Assembly (NCBI RefSeq): GCF_021155765.1
Contig: NC_060108.1
Span: 12,435,425-12,499,424, forward strand
DNA: 64,000 bases
Reading direction: 5' to 3'
Source of the DNA: Diprion similis
Taxonomy: Eukaryota > Arthropoda > Insecta > Hymenoptera > Diprionidae
A model generated the notes under the pieces. That model was not told the DNA's origin. It did not search any database and saw nothing but the letters and a program-made list of their open reading frames with translations. The translations under genes were made by a program, and so were the position numbers. Of this stretch, positions 10,426 to 23,416 are shown one piece after another; positions within the stretch are counted from its first letter, which is position 1; the number at the start of each line of letters is the position of its first letter.

Positions 10426-12879
10426 CCTGTTACACACAGCCATGCGTTTGGATACAGGAGAAGAGCAGGGCTCGCCACTTCCGCCCTCGATTCGAAGAAT
10501 AAAAGCATGATTTTTATAAGGATGCTCATTTATCTTGGAGCTATGACCAGTGAGTTTATAAAGCTTGAAATTGGTTAACAATTGAAAACAATAGCTTCGA
10601 CGATTTTTCTATGCAAGTAAGTGGTTTACAACGTCAGTTGCGCGGATTTATTGCAGGTATTGTAATAGTTATAGTTTTCAAAATCAAGTAATAACGCGAT
10701 ATGAAATTTATAATTGCGGTTACCATGTACAGTCCTTAAATACTTTCAACTTTTATCGCGACTGGATGATACAGTTGTGGGTAAAAAATGAAAATGAGTT
10801 TTTCAGCTGTAATCAGAAGACCTAATACGTGCTGATTGTGCTATTTGATTATGCTCACATGTACTGTTTTATTCTTTTAACTGGAAAAGTGTTGCAAATT
10901 GAAAGAACAATTAATTTATATTTGAGTAATCGGAAAATTTATTGCCGTTTAGTTTCGAAACGTTATTCTAACGATGCCCATTTAACTTTTATCAGTGTAC
11001 AAATAGAATGTGTGTCAAAGTGTTTGTGGACTTACATTCCGATGCGAGAAAATATTTGGAATCGTTCGTCGTTGATTACATTAATTTTTTATGGCTTGTG
11101 GAACCATATTAAAAAGAAACCAATAGAAAAGTATAAAGCCGCCAATGCTAATCATAGAGTCATGTTGATTTAAAATGCTGTAGTATTTAGACATGAAATA
11201 AAAAATAAAAATTGGAATATTGAAGACGTGATAAACTTTAGCTCAGGTGAATTTGAATTTTTAAAAAAGAATTGAATGGAAATGGCTAGAGACGGAATTG
11301 CATATTACAGATTGAATTGAATTGAAATTACATCACAATTCAAACATCGAACGATTGAAAGAAATCAAATCCGTAAACACGTATTAAAAATAATAAAATG
11401 ATTAATTTACATTTGCGAACATCAAAATGATTCTGTTTTGTTACGATTCAATCTTTTATGGTCTACGAGGTTCTAATCTAACAAGTAAGCGCGCGTTCAG
11501 GAACTGAGAAACGCAATCAGCTGATCGTTTCAGATGAATTGCATAAGAATATCGTGCCACATAAGACTTTTTACCCAGAATCGGGCTTTGATTATATTTA
11601 ATTACAGCTTACGAAGAATAAAAAATGTGCTATAAAAAGATCCTTAATTATTTTTGCAGCTGAATTTTTTCGATGTATATTGAATTGTCAAATTTTGTGA
11701 CAGTACTTACTTCCTCTCTTTCATCTGAGATATCGATCGTATTATTGATGGTCCCAATATATGTTTAAATGAAAATATTTTTCGGATGGAAAGCGGTCAA
11801 AAACACCTCGCGTGCGTTTGGTTTCTCTCAATACGTATACAGTGATCTTATTTTTCACGACATGGTATAATTGAATAAAATTTTTGCATCGAAATAATTT
11901 ATTTGGGTCAATTAATCAACGTCAAGATCAATGAATAATAGCTATAAATTAAAATTCGTGAAAGTTATTCTAAGAGCATTTTATAACCGCGCGTCGTGAC
12001 GAATGGGTCATATTTTTTCTGCCATGATGGATGTCTTTATATCCTTTGATTTTATGAGTATAATACGAGGGGATAGGAAGAATCGAATTATTGACAAAAC
12101 ATAACCCCTATGCTGCCTCACGGACATATAAGTAAAAAAAAGAGATGAAAAGTATGACAAAACATCGACGTACAAGGGGTGAATGCCACGTGGTTACAGC
12201 CCGTCCTCGTACCTGCACGTTGTAAAGTGTCCAAGATGCAAAAATATTGAAGGTAATATATTTTTTTGAATCTATAAACGTTATTTTCTATCAGGCATAA
12301 GCATACACATTTTAAGTTAAAGCAGAAGGAATCATCCTCCGAAACTACGTTTTTTTTTTTAGAAAAACGAAACTGTATACAGCAGTATGCAGTTACTGTA
12401 AAATTGAGTCGATAACTAAATCAAAAACAAGATACATGACAGGTAATTAATGGCAAAAATTTTTGACTCCTGTATTGCTATTCGGATGTGGCACATCAGC
12501 AGAGCCATTTTGTGGTGAGAAATGCATCATAACCTATTCGAGAAGAGTCGTATTTGATTATAAATATAGATTGTGATCTCACTTTTTGTTCAGTATCAAC
12601 CTGATGTGACGAAATCAGGGCTGGCCAGCTTGCACGGATTTGTACACATCGTGATACTCGTATATAATAGCCAAAGCAGTCAGCTGATCTCTTGCGTTTC
12701 GGCCATATTGCTTAAGCACGTTCTACGCGTGATTGATCTATATTTTATACATATGTGACAACGATTCTGGAATGTCGATAAGAATTATTGTAAAGAATGG
12801 ATTTAGGATTTATACTTATATGGAAATGAAGCAATCGAGCGAATGAAATTTTGCGAGCGTTTTTATTTTCAGATATTTC
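10426..12879. other. Intergenic, no gene seen
   Basis: AT-rich. The plus-strand frame at 10829-11173 (114 codons) has random-looking composition and no domain or splice context, so it was not called. Nothing else was supported. Confidence 0.5.
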
Positions 12880-12972
12880 TTATTGTCTCTGAGCTTTAAT
12901 TAAGCCGTTCGATACGTTATATTCGAGGTAGAAAACGATAGCCTCGACAGCACGGAATGTTACGAAGGGAAG
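12880..12972 (-). CDS. Possible terminal exon of an unknown gene
   Basis: A good polypyrimidine and 3' splice site (atatttcag) at 12973 precedes 30 open codons, then TAA. The peptide reads LPFVTFRAVEAIVFYLEYNV... and has no known motif. A second coding-looking stretch on the same strand, near 13440-13545 (ARDLPYNLYQSPKLIKLVHEIL), could be an upstream exon, but I could not fix its borders or phase. Weak evidence; may be chance. Confidence 0.25.
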   Translation of the reverse strand, partial: LPFVTFRAVEAIVFYLEYNVSNGLIKAQRQ

Positions 12973-15830
12973 CTGAAATATTATACCTGTCAAGAAAAGC
13001 TCACGAAAATTGATTTTAACCAATCTTTTGTTGGCTGAAGCCGAACCTCGGGTTAACATTTTCATAGAATATTAGGTTTGCCACGCTGTTACTTTTTCCA
13101 GGTTAATTTTAGCAACTGCAACTGCTTAAACCTAATATTTGCATACGTTCGTCAATAGTATTTTCGCCCATTAGTTAACGGCTATTAAAAAATCCGTGAA
13201 TATTCGCAACTACAATTGCAAGGTGAAGAAAAATGTCGTCAACATAATATTATATTTCAGAACATGATACCAATAATTTTTTTATCAAAGAGAATTAGCA
13301 TTTGGTTCAAATTAGCGTTAGCATTCCCTAATTTTATCCCCACTACATACAGATATATCCGCCAATGTCGAACAACCTTCGTTTCATCCTACCTACATTA
13401 CACTCATGCATGCCCGAGTGCACTTTGCGTGCAACAGGAAATGAAGGGAAACTTTTACTTTCGGCTAAGATTTCATGCACGAGCTTGATTAACTTCGGAC
13501 TCTGGTACAGGTTGTAAGGTAAATCGCGAGCCTCATCGTATGAATAAATTGAATGTAACAATTATAAGAAGGAGTAGCAGAAGAAAAAGAAACTTTTTTC
13601 CTATTTGATCAATCAATCAATCAATCAATCAGTTAATCTATACGTCATACCTTTAATTTCTTACCTTCTTCAAATCTTTCTCCGCACCAGTGATCGAAGT
13701 TTTTTTTTCTTATATTCTCGTATACTAATGCATTATCTGTTATACTTTGACCCTGGCAAAAAAAAAAAAAAAAAACGTTAACCAGACATCGTTTATTGAA
13801 ACTAGAATAGCTACCATATCGTCATGCGATATTTTACAGAATGAATCATTCCCTTCATCTACGTTATAAAGCTAATTTGGGTCAAGATTATCAGAATATA
13901 TGAGTCATCAGGATCGCGTGGTTTTGTTATTTTAATTTAATGTTTCTTTTCTTTAACGTATCAGTATTTGAATAATTTTTCGTACAATAACTAAAAAAGT
14001 ATTTTCTGCAGAAAGATCTTGTATATAAATTTAATTTTATCATTTTCCCAAAGCTTAGGAACGAATGGCATATATAGTTGGATTATACCCGAGTCGAAGT
14101 TCATATAAATCTACTATGAAGGAAACTAAACCTAGAAATCCTACATTGAACCTCCAAATCTTAAAAATTTAACAACAAACCCAACATTGAACTACTTTGA
14201 CGCTCTCGGTAGACGATTGAACCTATTTTGACGCTATTCAATGTACAACTCCTCCATTGTAGTTGTAACTCCTCCTCTATAGATGTATTATTACAGCACA
14301 TTCAAGTGTTCACAATGAATAATCCAAGGCTGTTTCGACATAATTTTGATAAGTTGCAATAACATTTGAAAATTAAGTATTGCATTTCAACTGGGAATTT
14401 GACTTCATTTCATACGTTTCAATCGTATTTTTTGTATTTTGATAGGGTTTAAAGCAGGCGCTAAATTTCGTCTCGGGTATAGAGTTGGGTAAAATTTAAC
14501 AAGAAACACGTAAGTCATATATTACCATTATCCATTGTAAGGCAGAGTGGATTTCATTCTAACATTGATTGATGTTCGAATAAACAATCTCAGGGCAAAT
14601 GAGCACCATAATACAAAGGGGATTCCTGAGGTTTCAGAACCCAAATTTTTCATAATCCCGTATTTAATCAACACTTGAGAAAATATGAAGGTAAAATTAA
14701 CGGGGCGGTAAAAATAGACTTAAATTCAAATTGCTTCGGCATACAAGTGTTCGCAATATGGCGTAGATTGATCTCGTTACAAGGGAATATCCGAAGTCGA
14801 GTGACTTGAGACACGGTGCAATGATATGATCAGCTCTGGAATTGATCCGTGATTGACGGAAGGGTGATCGTAGCACCCAGTGATTCTATATGTCCTTACA
14901 AAGTGTGAAAGTAATCGAATTTACGGTTCGAAATACTCACCAATTTCCTAGGTTATACTTCCGTTTTATCAACCGCCGGTTGCCAGGTGGCAGGAGTCTT
15001 CATGCGACCCACCGTGTATCGATCAAACAGAGTTGAATTCAAATCTTCGTTTGTACAAGATACGTAAAAGAAATTCCCCATCGCCGATATTGTTTATTAA
15101 TTATTCATTCTTTTCTCCTTTACATGGAAAATGTGAAAGACCGTCGCGTGGCTCCGATATACATGTCACTACGAACTCTCAATAACTGCAATGATATACC
15201 AGCAATTCGAGGAACACGAGTCGTTGAATAAATTCGCTATGAGTTTGGTTACGAGATGAGTAACAATCGTTAGTATAAACTATGCATACGCTTTTATATT
15301 CCGTCCGGAAAAAGCATCGACGCGTGTTCCTTTCTGCCCGCAGGTGCATCCTTAAGACGAAAACGTTGAATTCGATAATTTATTATTCATTATCGAAAAC
15401 GGTTGAAGTCCTTCGGTATTCTTTCATTCTCATTTCTATTCGAATCAAGTCGTAAATTCGTGATTCGCAAAGGAAAAGCAAATATCGAAATTTTTTATCT
15501 CTCTAGATGAGTAACAATTAAATGAATCTGCTTTGATAATTTTTGATATTTTCATCATATATGCAACATGCAGCTGAATAGATAGAAATTATGTTTACAA
15601 TCAGCGATATCGTTGCTTTTATTCAAGGTTTATATCGAAGCTTCGTTTCTTTACCGTCATCTCTTAGCTTCTTCTTGTGTAAGCAGAAATAATAATGTCA
15701 CTCGTTGGTTCAAGACATAAATATGAATTGTTTGAATGCTCTTTATTCGTTTATTTCATTAATGAGAGTGCAGCCAACCAGTTGTCAAGTTACCTGTCAA
15801 TATTCGTTTCCGTCTTCGGGCGGCTTTGCG
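12973..15830. other. Intergenic, mostly featureless
   Basis: Apart from the doubtful exon noted just before it, this stretch shows an (AATC)n microsatellite at about 13610-13632 and A or T runs at 13759-13776 and elsewhere. No gene, RNA or clear mobile element was seen. Confidence 0.5.
15742..15756 (-). terminator. Polyadenylation signals for the 15831-17319 gene
   Basis: Two AATAAA hexamers on the minus strand (15747-15742 and 15756-15751) lie 75-90 bases past the stop codon at 15831. Confidence 0.6.
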
Positions 15831-17319
15831 TTATCCGATTAGAAAGGAAATCTTCTTCCCAAAGCCTCTGAGATCATATTCCACCTCTCCCGTGTCAGGA
15901 TTGACATATCCCAGCATTTTTCTAGAAAGAAAAATCCGAGAATAAGCTGAATTCAAAAAGTTCAATGTCTAAGTTTATTCTAAACTGTAAAATTAATGAT
16001 TTACCGCGGTTTTGAACCGGCCTCTTCACCGTCACCGAAATGTTGAATTTCCTGAGTGTTCGTATTGCTGTTTAAGTTTGTTATCGTGTTCTGTATGGTT
16101 GGACTGAAGAGAAAGCGTCTCGTTGCAGGGCTGAGATTCGATAGCGTTTTTCTGGTGTTTTCGAGCGTGCTAGAACTGAAAAAAAATTCAAGAGCGATTC
16201 GAAGATTTTTCTTACATGAAAAGAGTAATATGAAGAAGAAGATAAAAATACAACTCACTCGTCTGTATTCATAAAGTGATCATGTTGAGCTTTATGTCTT
16301 CGATAGTGGTCCGAAAGCCGGTGATTCGTAAATCCAGATCGTTGCGTTACCTGAAAATTTCATTTCACAAAATTGTTATCATATCCTTACTTGTTCTACA
16401 CCTGTTCGTATGAGTGGATTCAATTGTAAAAAAATAATCTGTAGGTACCTGTCTGCAATTGATTTTACGTGGGTTTTTTTCCTCCTAAAAATCAGTATAT
16501 TGTCTATCATTAACATTGAAAAACACTTTGTCCAGTAACGGAACTACGCTTAACTGTGTTATTTTTGATTGACTGGAAATTTATAATATCGAGATAAGAA
16601 GTGGGTAAAAAAAATTCATATTTTCATCCCACATATATTGGCTAATTGTAAGTCAGAAAGAGGATCCTCCGCAAAACGGATCCCTGAAAATCGTGTTTCT
16701 CGCCTGCAAGTTTGCGGTCTTTTGAAGGTCCAGCGAACAGATTTTACGGGAGATAAAATTTATAAGGTCTGACGTCAAAAGGGTCTTCGGATCTCCTCCA
16801 TGTCTGCGTGGGGCTCGCGGATCACGTTCACGTTTGTATTTGTGTTCTAATTTAGGTTGTTTCTTGTGTTAATAACGAAGTTACTGAACAAAAATCACGA
16901 CAGCTTCGTTTTGCCGATACTCCAGAACTTCCTGTTTTCAAAAATCGGTTAGGATGTCCATTCTCGGATCCTCTTTCGATCCGCTGCTAAGATCGATCAC
17001 TCGATCATCACCGATCTTTTCTTTCGACAGTGTTATTCGTGTCTTAGTGTAGTGTGTTTAACCTTTCTCTGTTAATGGAAACGTTTGTGAAGATTTCACG
17101 TCAACGTGGTGTCAAGGCAGGTCGACGAATGTGTTCGTTGGTTTCGTTCGCGTTCGATGACCGTCAATGATAGATCGTTGTTACTCTATAGCCAGTGCGG
17201 TTTTCACGAGGGTTGACACGACGCAGTGAAGTTAATATCAGATTTACCTGAGCATTCGAGGCGCCTAGTACCATGATGCAAAGGATCAGTATGCTGGGCT
17301 GCCGTGCGAAAAACGACAT
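15831..17319 (-). CDS. Secreted protein of unknown family; possible peptide precursor
   Basis: Exons: 17319-17248, 16350-16259, 16175-16005 and 15921-15831. All junctions are GT-AG with matching phases, giving 141 residues. Exon 1 is a complete signal peptide (MSFFARQPSILILCIMVLGA, then SNAQ) ending in phase 0. The mature part is polar, rich in His, Arg, Asn and Thr, has no cysteine and ends ...GSKPRKMLGYVNPDTG, EVEYDLRGFGKKISFLIG. A dibasic RK before, and GKK after, this segment resemble prohormone cleavage and C-terminal amidation sites, which would release a peptide ending in RGF-amide. I do not recognise the family, and the peptide reading is inference. Two AATAAA signals follow the stop. 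Confidence 0.72.
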
Positions 17320-18971
17320 TGTGTGACGTTGATTGGTCGACATCCACTATCAAACAGAAGGCAATAATTCCTCGTCTGGTTATTTTATCACGCAGAACGC
17401 CTGCACTCCCATTACAACCCCCCCGCCCCCCACCAATACAACCAGGTTCACCTCTGTGACGATCTATAAACGGTAATTTATCAACACTCGCAACACCGGC
17501 AGCCTCGTATCGCTCAGGAATGGGGAGCTCCGCAGGTGATAAAGAAAATAGCTTGGAAAGGAAATGAAAAGAACACGCAGGTTCTCGGGCTGTCATTTTT
17601 CTTTTTTTCTCACGAAACAGAAAATTATTACATATATAAAAATATTTGCGCTTAAAGAATGTTACACATTTGTTGAGAGAGAAATTTCGTTCTGGGTCCA
17701 AAATGAAAATTAACTTTGCAGCTGTAACAAGTCAATCTCGTATATTTTAATCTTGTTTTCCATGTCGTTACTCCTACTATTGCGATGATGTAACGTTGAA
17801 GTAGCAATAAATTGACGTTAATGCGTTATTTAATTGAAAAAAATTTATCAAACTAACCAAAAGGATTTAACGCTTTAATAACCCGGAAATGTAGCAACGA
17901 CAATTAAAATTACAACTAAACAGTTGCTTGTACGATATTTCATTTTAATTCCAACAATATGCAAATTATTATCGTAACGATACTCTTTTTGCTATAATTT
18001 TTTAGTAACTGCAACAAACGGAATTGTTTTCAATGTAGAAAAATCATATGAAGTAAAAATGCACAATCAGCATAATAATTGTAAATCAAAATAATATGAA
18101 TCTGGGTAACAGTTGATTGGTTCCAGGATAATTTTGGGGCCGATTGACATTGATACGTTACTGAACCTGTGCTGTATTGAGTGGTACGTAAGTACGTGAC
18201 GATAATGCAGCTGTGCAATTTGTAGTCAATAGGAGCAGAGTATGATAATCGGATTATCGGGTATTGTGAGCATGCAGCGGCGTTCGATTCGAAATTAAGT
18301 TTGGTAATATTAAGAGCCCGAGACGCAATCTTATTTCGTCTAACGGTGGACGAAATAATGAAATCACACAGCAATGATCATGCTTCATTTTTGTTTTATA
18401 ACTCACACATCATAAAAGATAAATCATTTGTAAGAAATATCAAGATAGAGATGAATATAATCGAATGCATGTATAACAAGACGCGTGTATAGGTACGTAA
18501 TTTTTTGCAATTTTAAATCATGTTCAATGTAATAATAATCATCCAGTAGATCATTCGCTTGTTACCCCAGCATCGAGATTTTCTTAGACTGACTCGCGGT
18601 CAACGTGGAATTAGCGCAAAAATCAGCTTTGAGTGCAACCGAAGTCGAAATGTGTTTCCTTGTGGAAAATGAGAGTCCCCTTAACATTTTTTCCCCACGT
18701 TTATATTCTAATTTAATCGAGTTGTGCTTGGGATTCGAACTTTTCTAAAGATTTTGGCATACTTTTGAGAAAAAATTAGTTTCTACCGTACAACTATACA
18801 ACATCAAATCCAAAGTGAATTGAAAAGACTGATGAATATCGAACTGCGCGTAATGAATAATTGTTACATAGAAATATTTTTAAAATTTCGTATGTTAGAG
18901 AAAAAACTGGCCTCTAATTGTGCGGTTTAATAACCACGTATTATCTTCTTTTTCTTGAGTTGATGCAATTT
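17320..18971. other. Intergenic between two secreted-protein genes
   Basis: Contains the upstream region of the gene ending at 15831 and the 3' flank of the one ending at 18972. A C-rich run lies at about 17407-17431. Open frames at 17204-17701 and 18030-18374 (minus) have random composition; the first merely overlaps the signal-peptide exon in another frame. Confidence 0.5.
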
Positions 18972-20222
18972 TTATTCTTCTTGGTCAAGAGTCACTGACT
19001 TACAAACTCTCTCGAAGTACTTCCGCATCCGGTTGACCTGGTTCTGTAGATCGGACAGAATTGCGTCCAGTTCCTCGGAAAGATTTGTCTGGTTTGTCTT
19101 TTCACTGCTGAAAAAATCGGTGACCTCGAGGCCAGGAACTTCGTCCTGAATCGGAGAAATCGGCGCTGATGAATCCTCGTATCCTGAGCGATAAGAAAAT
19201 TTGTTTCAGGCGTCATTGACTCAAACGCTAATATCTGACGAGTAATAACATCAATTAGAACAAATTATAAAAAAATTCTTATCAAGCCTGCGCATTTATA
19301 GTCACGCACTGGATTTTACGTGTCCGACATCGCCTTGGCCGTCCTGGTCGTAGATCTCGAATTTTCCAACTTCGTCAATGAGTTTCGTGAAGCTGATGCC
19401 AGTTTCCAATTTGTTCAAGAACGGGATCGTCGATTTCGCGAGATAGTTAACGGTCGGCTTGATCCTCGAGCTTTTTTCCGCAGAAACTTCATCCAGGATG
19501 AACTTGAGCTGCTGAAGTTGATGTTGACAGATAACTTGAAGCTGTTCAAAAATGTAGCGATAATTAACTCACCGCTTGTTCTCCGTGATCTGCATGCGTG
19601 AATTCCGTCGCCGATTTCTCAAGTTTTTCGATCTGCGAGATAATAAAAGACCTTGGATCCTCTGGCTCGATTGAAATTTGCATTTCTAATTCGTTTTTCG
19701 GTTCCGTCAGAGGTGCGTCGGTGAAAGAATTCGGGTCTTCTGTAGCTGGCAGCATCTCTATCATCGAAATATCGAATGAACTCTCTATTGCAAGATCTGA
19801 GTAAACTCTGACTATTTTGAAGAGATTTATCCGTTCAAGATGACACTTGGTGAACAGTAAATTTGAAATATGATGGCGAACACTAGAAGAGTTTCAAAGA
19901 ATAGACATCGCCGTTTTCTATGCAACTATTTGCAAGAATTACGTGACAATTATTATCGACGAACGAAAATCTCAAGTTCATGGGTTTGAAACCGGAAAAC
20001 GATACTTGGGTTACAGATGTGGGTGGGAAAATGGAAAAAGAAACTCACGTGGTTCCTCAACGCTTGAATATGGACTCAGAGATCGAGATTCTATCTGGAA
20101 TCGTACACGAGTTTCAAAAGTCAAACAGAGGATATACACTGGAGACATAAAATCGAAAAAAAAAAACTGTTTCAACATACCCCTACAGCTATGGCGATGA
20201 AGAAAGCAAGAAAATACTTCAT
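18972..20222 (-). CDS. Secreted acidic helical protein, unknown family, five exons
   Basis: Exons: 20222-20181, 20094-20049, 19796-19573, 19511-19310 and 19183-18972, 241 residues. Exon 1 is a compact signal peptide (MKYFLAFFIAIAVG). The mature protein is acidic, with a stretch rich in Pro, Glu and Ser (residues about 15-75), then likely amphipathic helices and a C-terminal heptad-like segment (LDAILSDLQNQVNRMRKYF). One Cys lies near the end. Alternatives exist: intron 3 could be 31 bases (too short to be likely) instead of 61, and the exon 4 donor TCCA|gtgcgt was chosen because it alone keeps the acidic frame of exon 5. A TATA box sits at 20336-20343. No family recognised; an extracellular or haemolymph role is only a guess. 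Confidence 0.72.
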
Positions 20223-20335
20223 TCTTCTGACTCAGATTATCTTTTATAAATTAAGCCCTGTAGATTGAAAAACGATTATAATGCAATTGATCGATTATTG
20301 ACGTAGTCTGAAACGTCGTCGAACGAAGAACTGGA

Positions 20336-20343
20336 CTTTTATA
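20336..20343 (-). promoter_or_regulatory. TATA box of the 18972-20222 gene
   Basis: TATAAAAG on the minus strand, about 115 bases upstream of the start codon at 20222. This leaves room for a 5' leader of about 85 bases. Confidence 0.65.
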
Positions 20344-21298
20344 CCCACCGGATGATTGCATGGAATGTATAAAGGTCTAAGCGATGGTATGCCATTGCTT
20401 TGACAAACATGTCAGGTAAGTAACTCGCATCAAACACTGACTGGGAATTTATTCTTGCAGCTCTCTAACGACAGCAATTGTTTATAGTAACTCGAAAATC
20501 ATTGTCAATTGGTGACTCAGTATCGTTAAACAGAAAAATTTTCAATGTATACCGTATACTTTCCATTAAAACAATATATGCTCAAATTCTCAACAATAAA
20601 TCGTACGAGGCAGATTTCTTTTTATCCGTTTGAATTGGAATCTTATTTGTTCTTCTACTTTGTAAGAGCTAGGGAAAAATTAACAGACGATGAGATAATT
20701 GAAAGTATTCAGGATGAAGCCAATTTTTGTTGAATTTTTTTTTTTTGAACTCAATGAAGTTAAACAGTTATTTTGCAAAAACTGAGAAATTTTCAACAGC
20801 GAACTTTACTGTGAATTCTATGTTTGAAATATGCCAAATTTTTTCAACAAACAGCATATTCATTCGCAGTAAATTGTACTCAACTTTCTATGTATACAAA
20901 TCGTACGTATCACGTTAAACATGCACTGCAATCCTGTTTACAAATTATCAATGAGAAGCAACGTGATGTTGGCATTTCTGGCCAAGCTAGGATATTTTGA
21001 AACGTTTTTTTATCTGCGGTTAGCTATAACTCGTAGTTTATTCTTTAGTGCTACGAACAAAGCGATAATTATCAGCGAAGTCAAAACTTGGAAGGGTCAA
21101 TATTTTGAATGGCAGATATATCGAAATTTCAAACATGCAAAAACAAAATAACGAATGAATGCTAATCAGTGATATTGATAATTATTATCATTATAGTATT
21201 ATTATTTTATCAAATGCGGAAATATTTTTCAAATAATTGTTTTTCATTTGAAACACCAGCTTTTAGCGAAATCTGTACCAGGATCAACGGCCCAATTT
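20344..21298. other. Intergenic, AT-rich
   Basis: Several 60-76 codon frames on the plus strand are AT-rich and unlike genes. No feature supported. Confidence 0.5.
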
Positions 21299-21411
21299 CT
21301 AACATTCCTCCTCGCTATCAGAAGAGTTAGAGCTTGACCACGCCGGAGTTGATGTCGGAGCATCGCCACGAAAGTCACGATGCATGCAAAAAACTTCCGC
21401 ACCGAAATTAG
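21299..21411 (-). CDS. Possible terminal exon, acidic Ser-rich C-terminus
   Basis: After a 3' splice site (ctgctgcag at 21412) comes a phase-1 exon reading ANFGAEVFCMHRDFRGDAP and then a serine/acidic tail SSSNSSDSEEEC before TAG at 21301-21299. The tail looks like a genuine protein end. No upstream exon or family was recognised, so it could be a remnant. Confidence 0.33.
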
Positions 21412-23416
21412 CTGCAGCAGTGATGTAGGAGGAGCAGACCTTCAGGGAGTACGGAAGAGTAGAGTAAGACAAAATTTGATACGAAATTAATATGGAAAAA
21501 GAGTCACTATACTAGATAAAATAATTGTTAATCTTGAGGTAAGGCATGAGTAACATAAGGTAATAAATACGTTGATAAAAAATATAAGGGGCATTCCACG
21601 CGACATTGACGTCCGGCTAGAATCCCATTGCTTACGTTGAAAGGGTTTTCCCTAGTTTTGGATCCTAAATAATTCTTGACTTCACTTGAAAATTTTACTG
21701 AACTACGTTCAAATTGTGAAAAAAGCGTGATTTAATTTTCAGCTGGATGTATTTTTTCGTTCGCCAGCGATAGATTGTTAAAAATGAAGAAAAATTCTAT
21801 GCGTTAAAGAAAGTTTTTAGTTATCAGGACCTTCTTAAAATCAAATGCGGACGTCAAATGCTAATAAAAAATAGTTTAAAAACAGCTATCATGATACAGA
21901 ATAATTCCTACGTTATTGGCTTTTGAACTCTATGGTGGCGCCACCCCGTGTGCGAATATCTGAAACATTCTATTTAGGATGGAACAACAATTTATACATT
22001 CAAGAATATACATAAATAAATTGATGGCTAAAATCCAACTAAAGTGAAGTCAATTTTATCCGATATTTGTGCGTTCGGACAGTGCATATTCATCAGTAGA
22101 AATTTTATCGAAGGGGAGATGCTGATCAACGATAAACATAATATTTATTGTGGAAAAAATAACCGGGAAATAGGCCCAAGTAACTGTAACAACATTACTG
22201 CTTATGTTTTACAAACTTCAAACATGAGAGAAAAACCACGTTTAAGGAAGTAGGTGAATAAGAAAGGGTAAACATCAAACATGAATTAAACTAATATTAA
22301 CGTAACATAGCACCAGCCAAGTAAGATTGAAATTTTTATGACATAACATGGAATTGAAATACTATTACTTCAAAATTGATAAATTTACCTTTGAGAAAGA
22401 CGAGGAGCGAACAGCATTGGACACCAATATCAAGACCCGAATGCCGGTTACGAAAACAACCCAGCATACCGGAGGGAAATATTTAAATAACATACAAGTA
22501 CAAGAAAAATCAGTAAGAAACTGGATAACATTTCTGAAATAAAAGACGCACTTCACTAACAAATCACACAAATAAAAACTTCACACATTACCGGAAACAA
22601 AATCGTAAAAGCTGTGCATTTTTGCTCGAGGAACATCGATGACTTAATAGAAGAAGAAACGGTTAAAGGAAATAAGTAAAACGTAAAATAATATAGTAAA
22701 GTAAAAAATGGTGACTAGAATAAGAAGCACAAATAAAAGATCGCAAAGACTTTGTGGAAAATACGCATCCGATATACGGTTGTGTATTGGCGAATAAAGT
22801 TGAATTAATCAAGTAGATCCTGCTAATCGTAATTGATTTTCTGGGACACAAGGCACAAGCTTCGAACAAGCGAAGTGAGCAATATCAATCTGGGCACGAG
22901 CTTGTAAATTTGAAGAAAAGAACTGTCTCCATGTAATATGAACAATATAACTGGTGACAGTGCTGATGTCATTTTTTGGACACTGACTTAATTCGTGTAA
23001 TATAATGAAAGAAAGTGATGTTTATGTGTTTCATATAGTTACAGGTTCAGAACTAAGTGAAAATATACAAATTGGTCTTATCATTAGACTACTTTGAATT
23101 GACGAATTTACCGTAATGTTCTACTTGGGCCAGCAGACTCGGCAGTGATCAAAATCTTTGAGTCGGCCCAGATTGGAATTTTATCAGGGCTGGTCAAGCT
23201 CTACCAGATCAGTTTTTGGAAGACAATTAATCAGATTCGTTGGACTTTGAAATTACGTAACGAATTATTCATTTAAATGTGCAGATAGAGAGAGAATGCT
23301 ACCGCAGATGAGTAACTGAAGTCTGGCGGCAGATATCCATAAAAATTAATACACTGCGAAATAAAATTTCGAACAATGTTAGAGGTTAATCGCCGTACCT
23401 TGTCAGAAATCATCTG
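21412..23416. other. Intergenic, possible old transposon pieces
   Basis: aaggggcattccac at about 21590 is shared with about 46540 and may mark the end of a dispersed element. A perfect 12-bp palindrome, ggtggcgccacc, lies near 21935. AT-rich open frames at 22044 and 22348 are not convincing. Confidence 0.4.

Noticed and set aside
10829-11173. 114-codon plus-strand frame
   Set aside because: AT-driven composition, no domain, no splice or promoter context.
18722-18740. Possible tRNA B box (gttcgaatccc on the minus strand)
   Set aside because: No A box at the right distance and no cloverleaf could be drawn.
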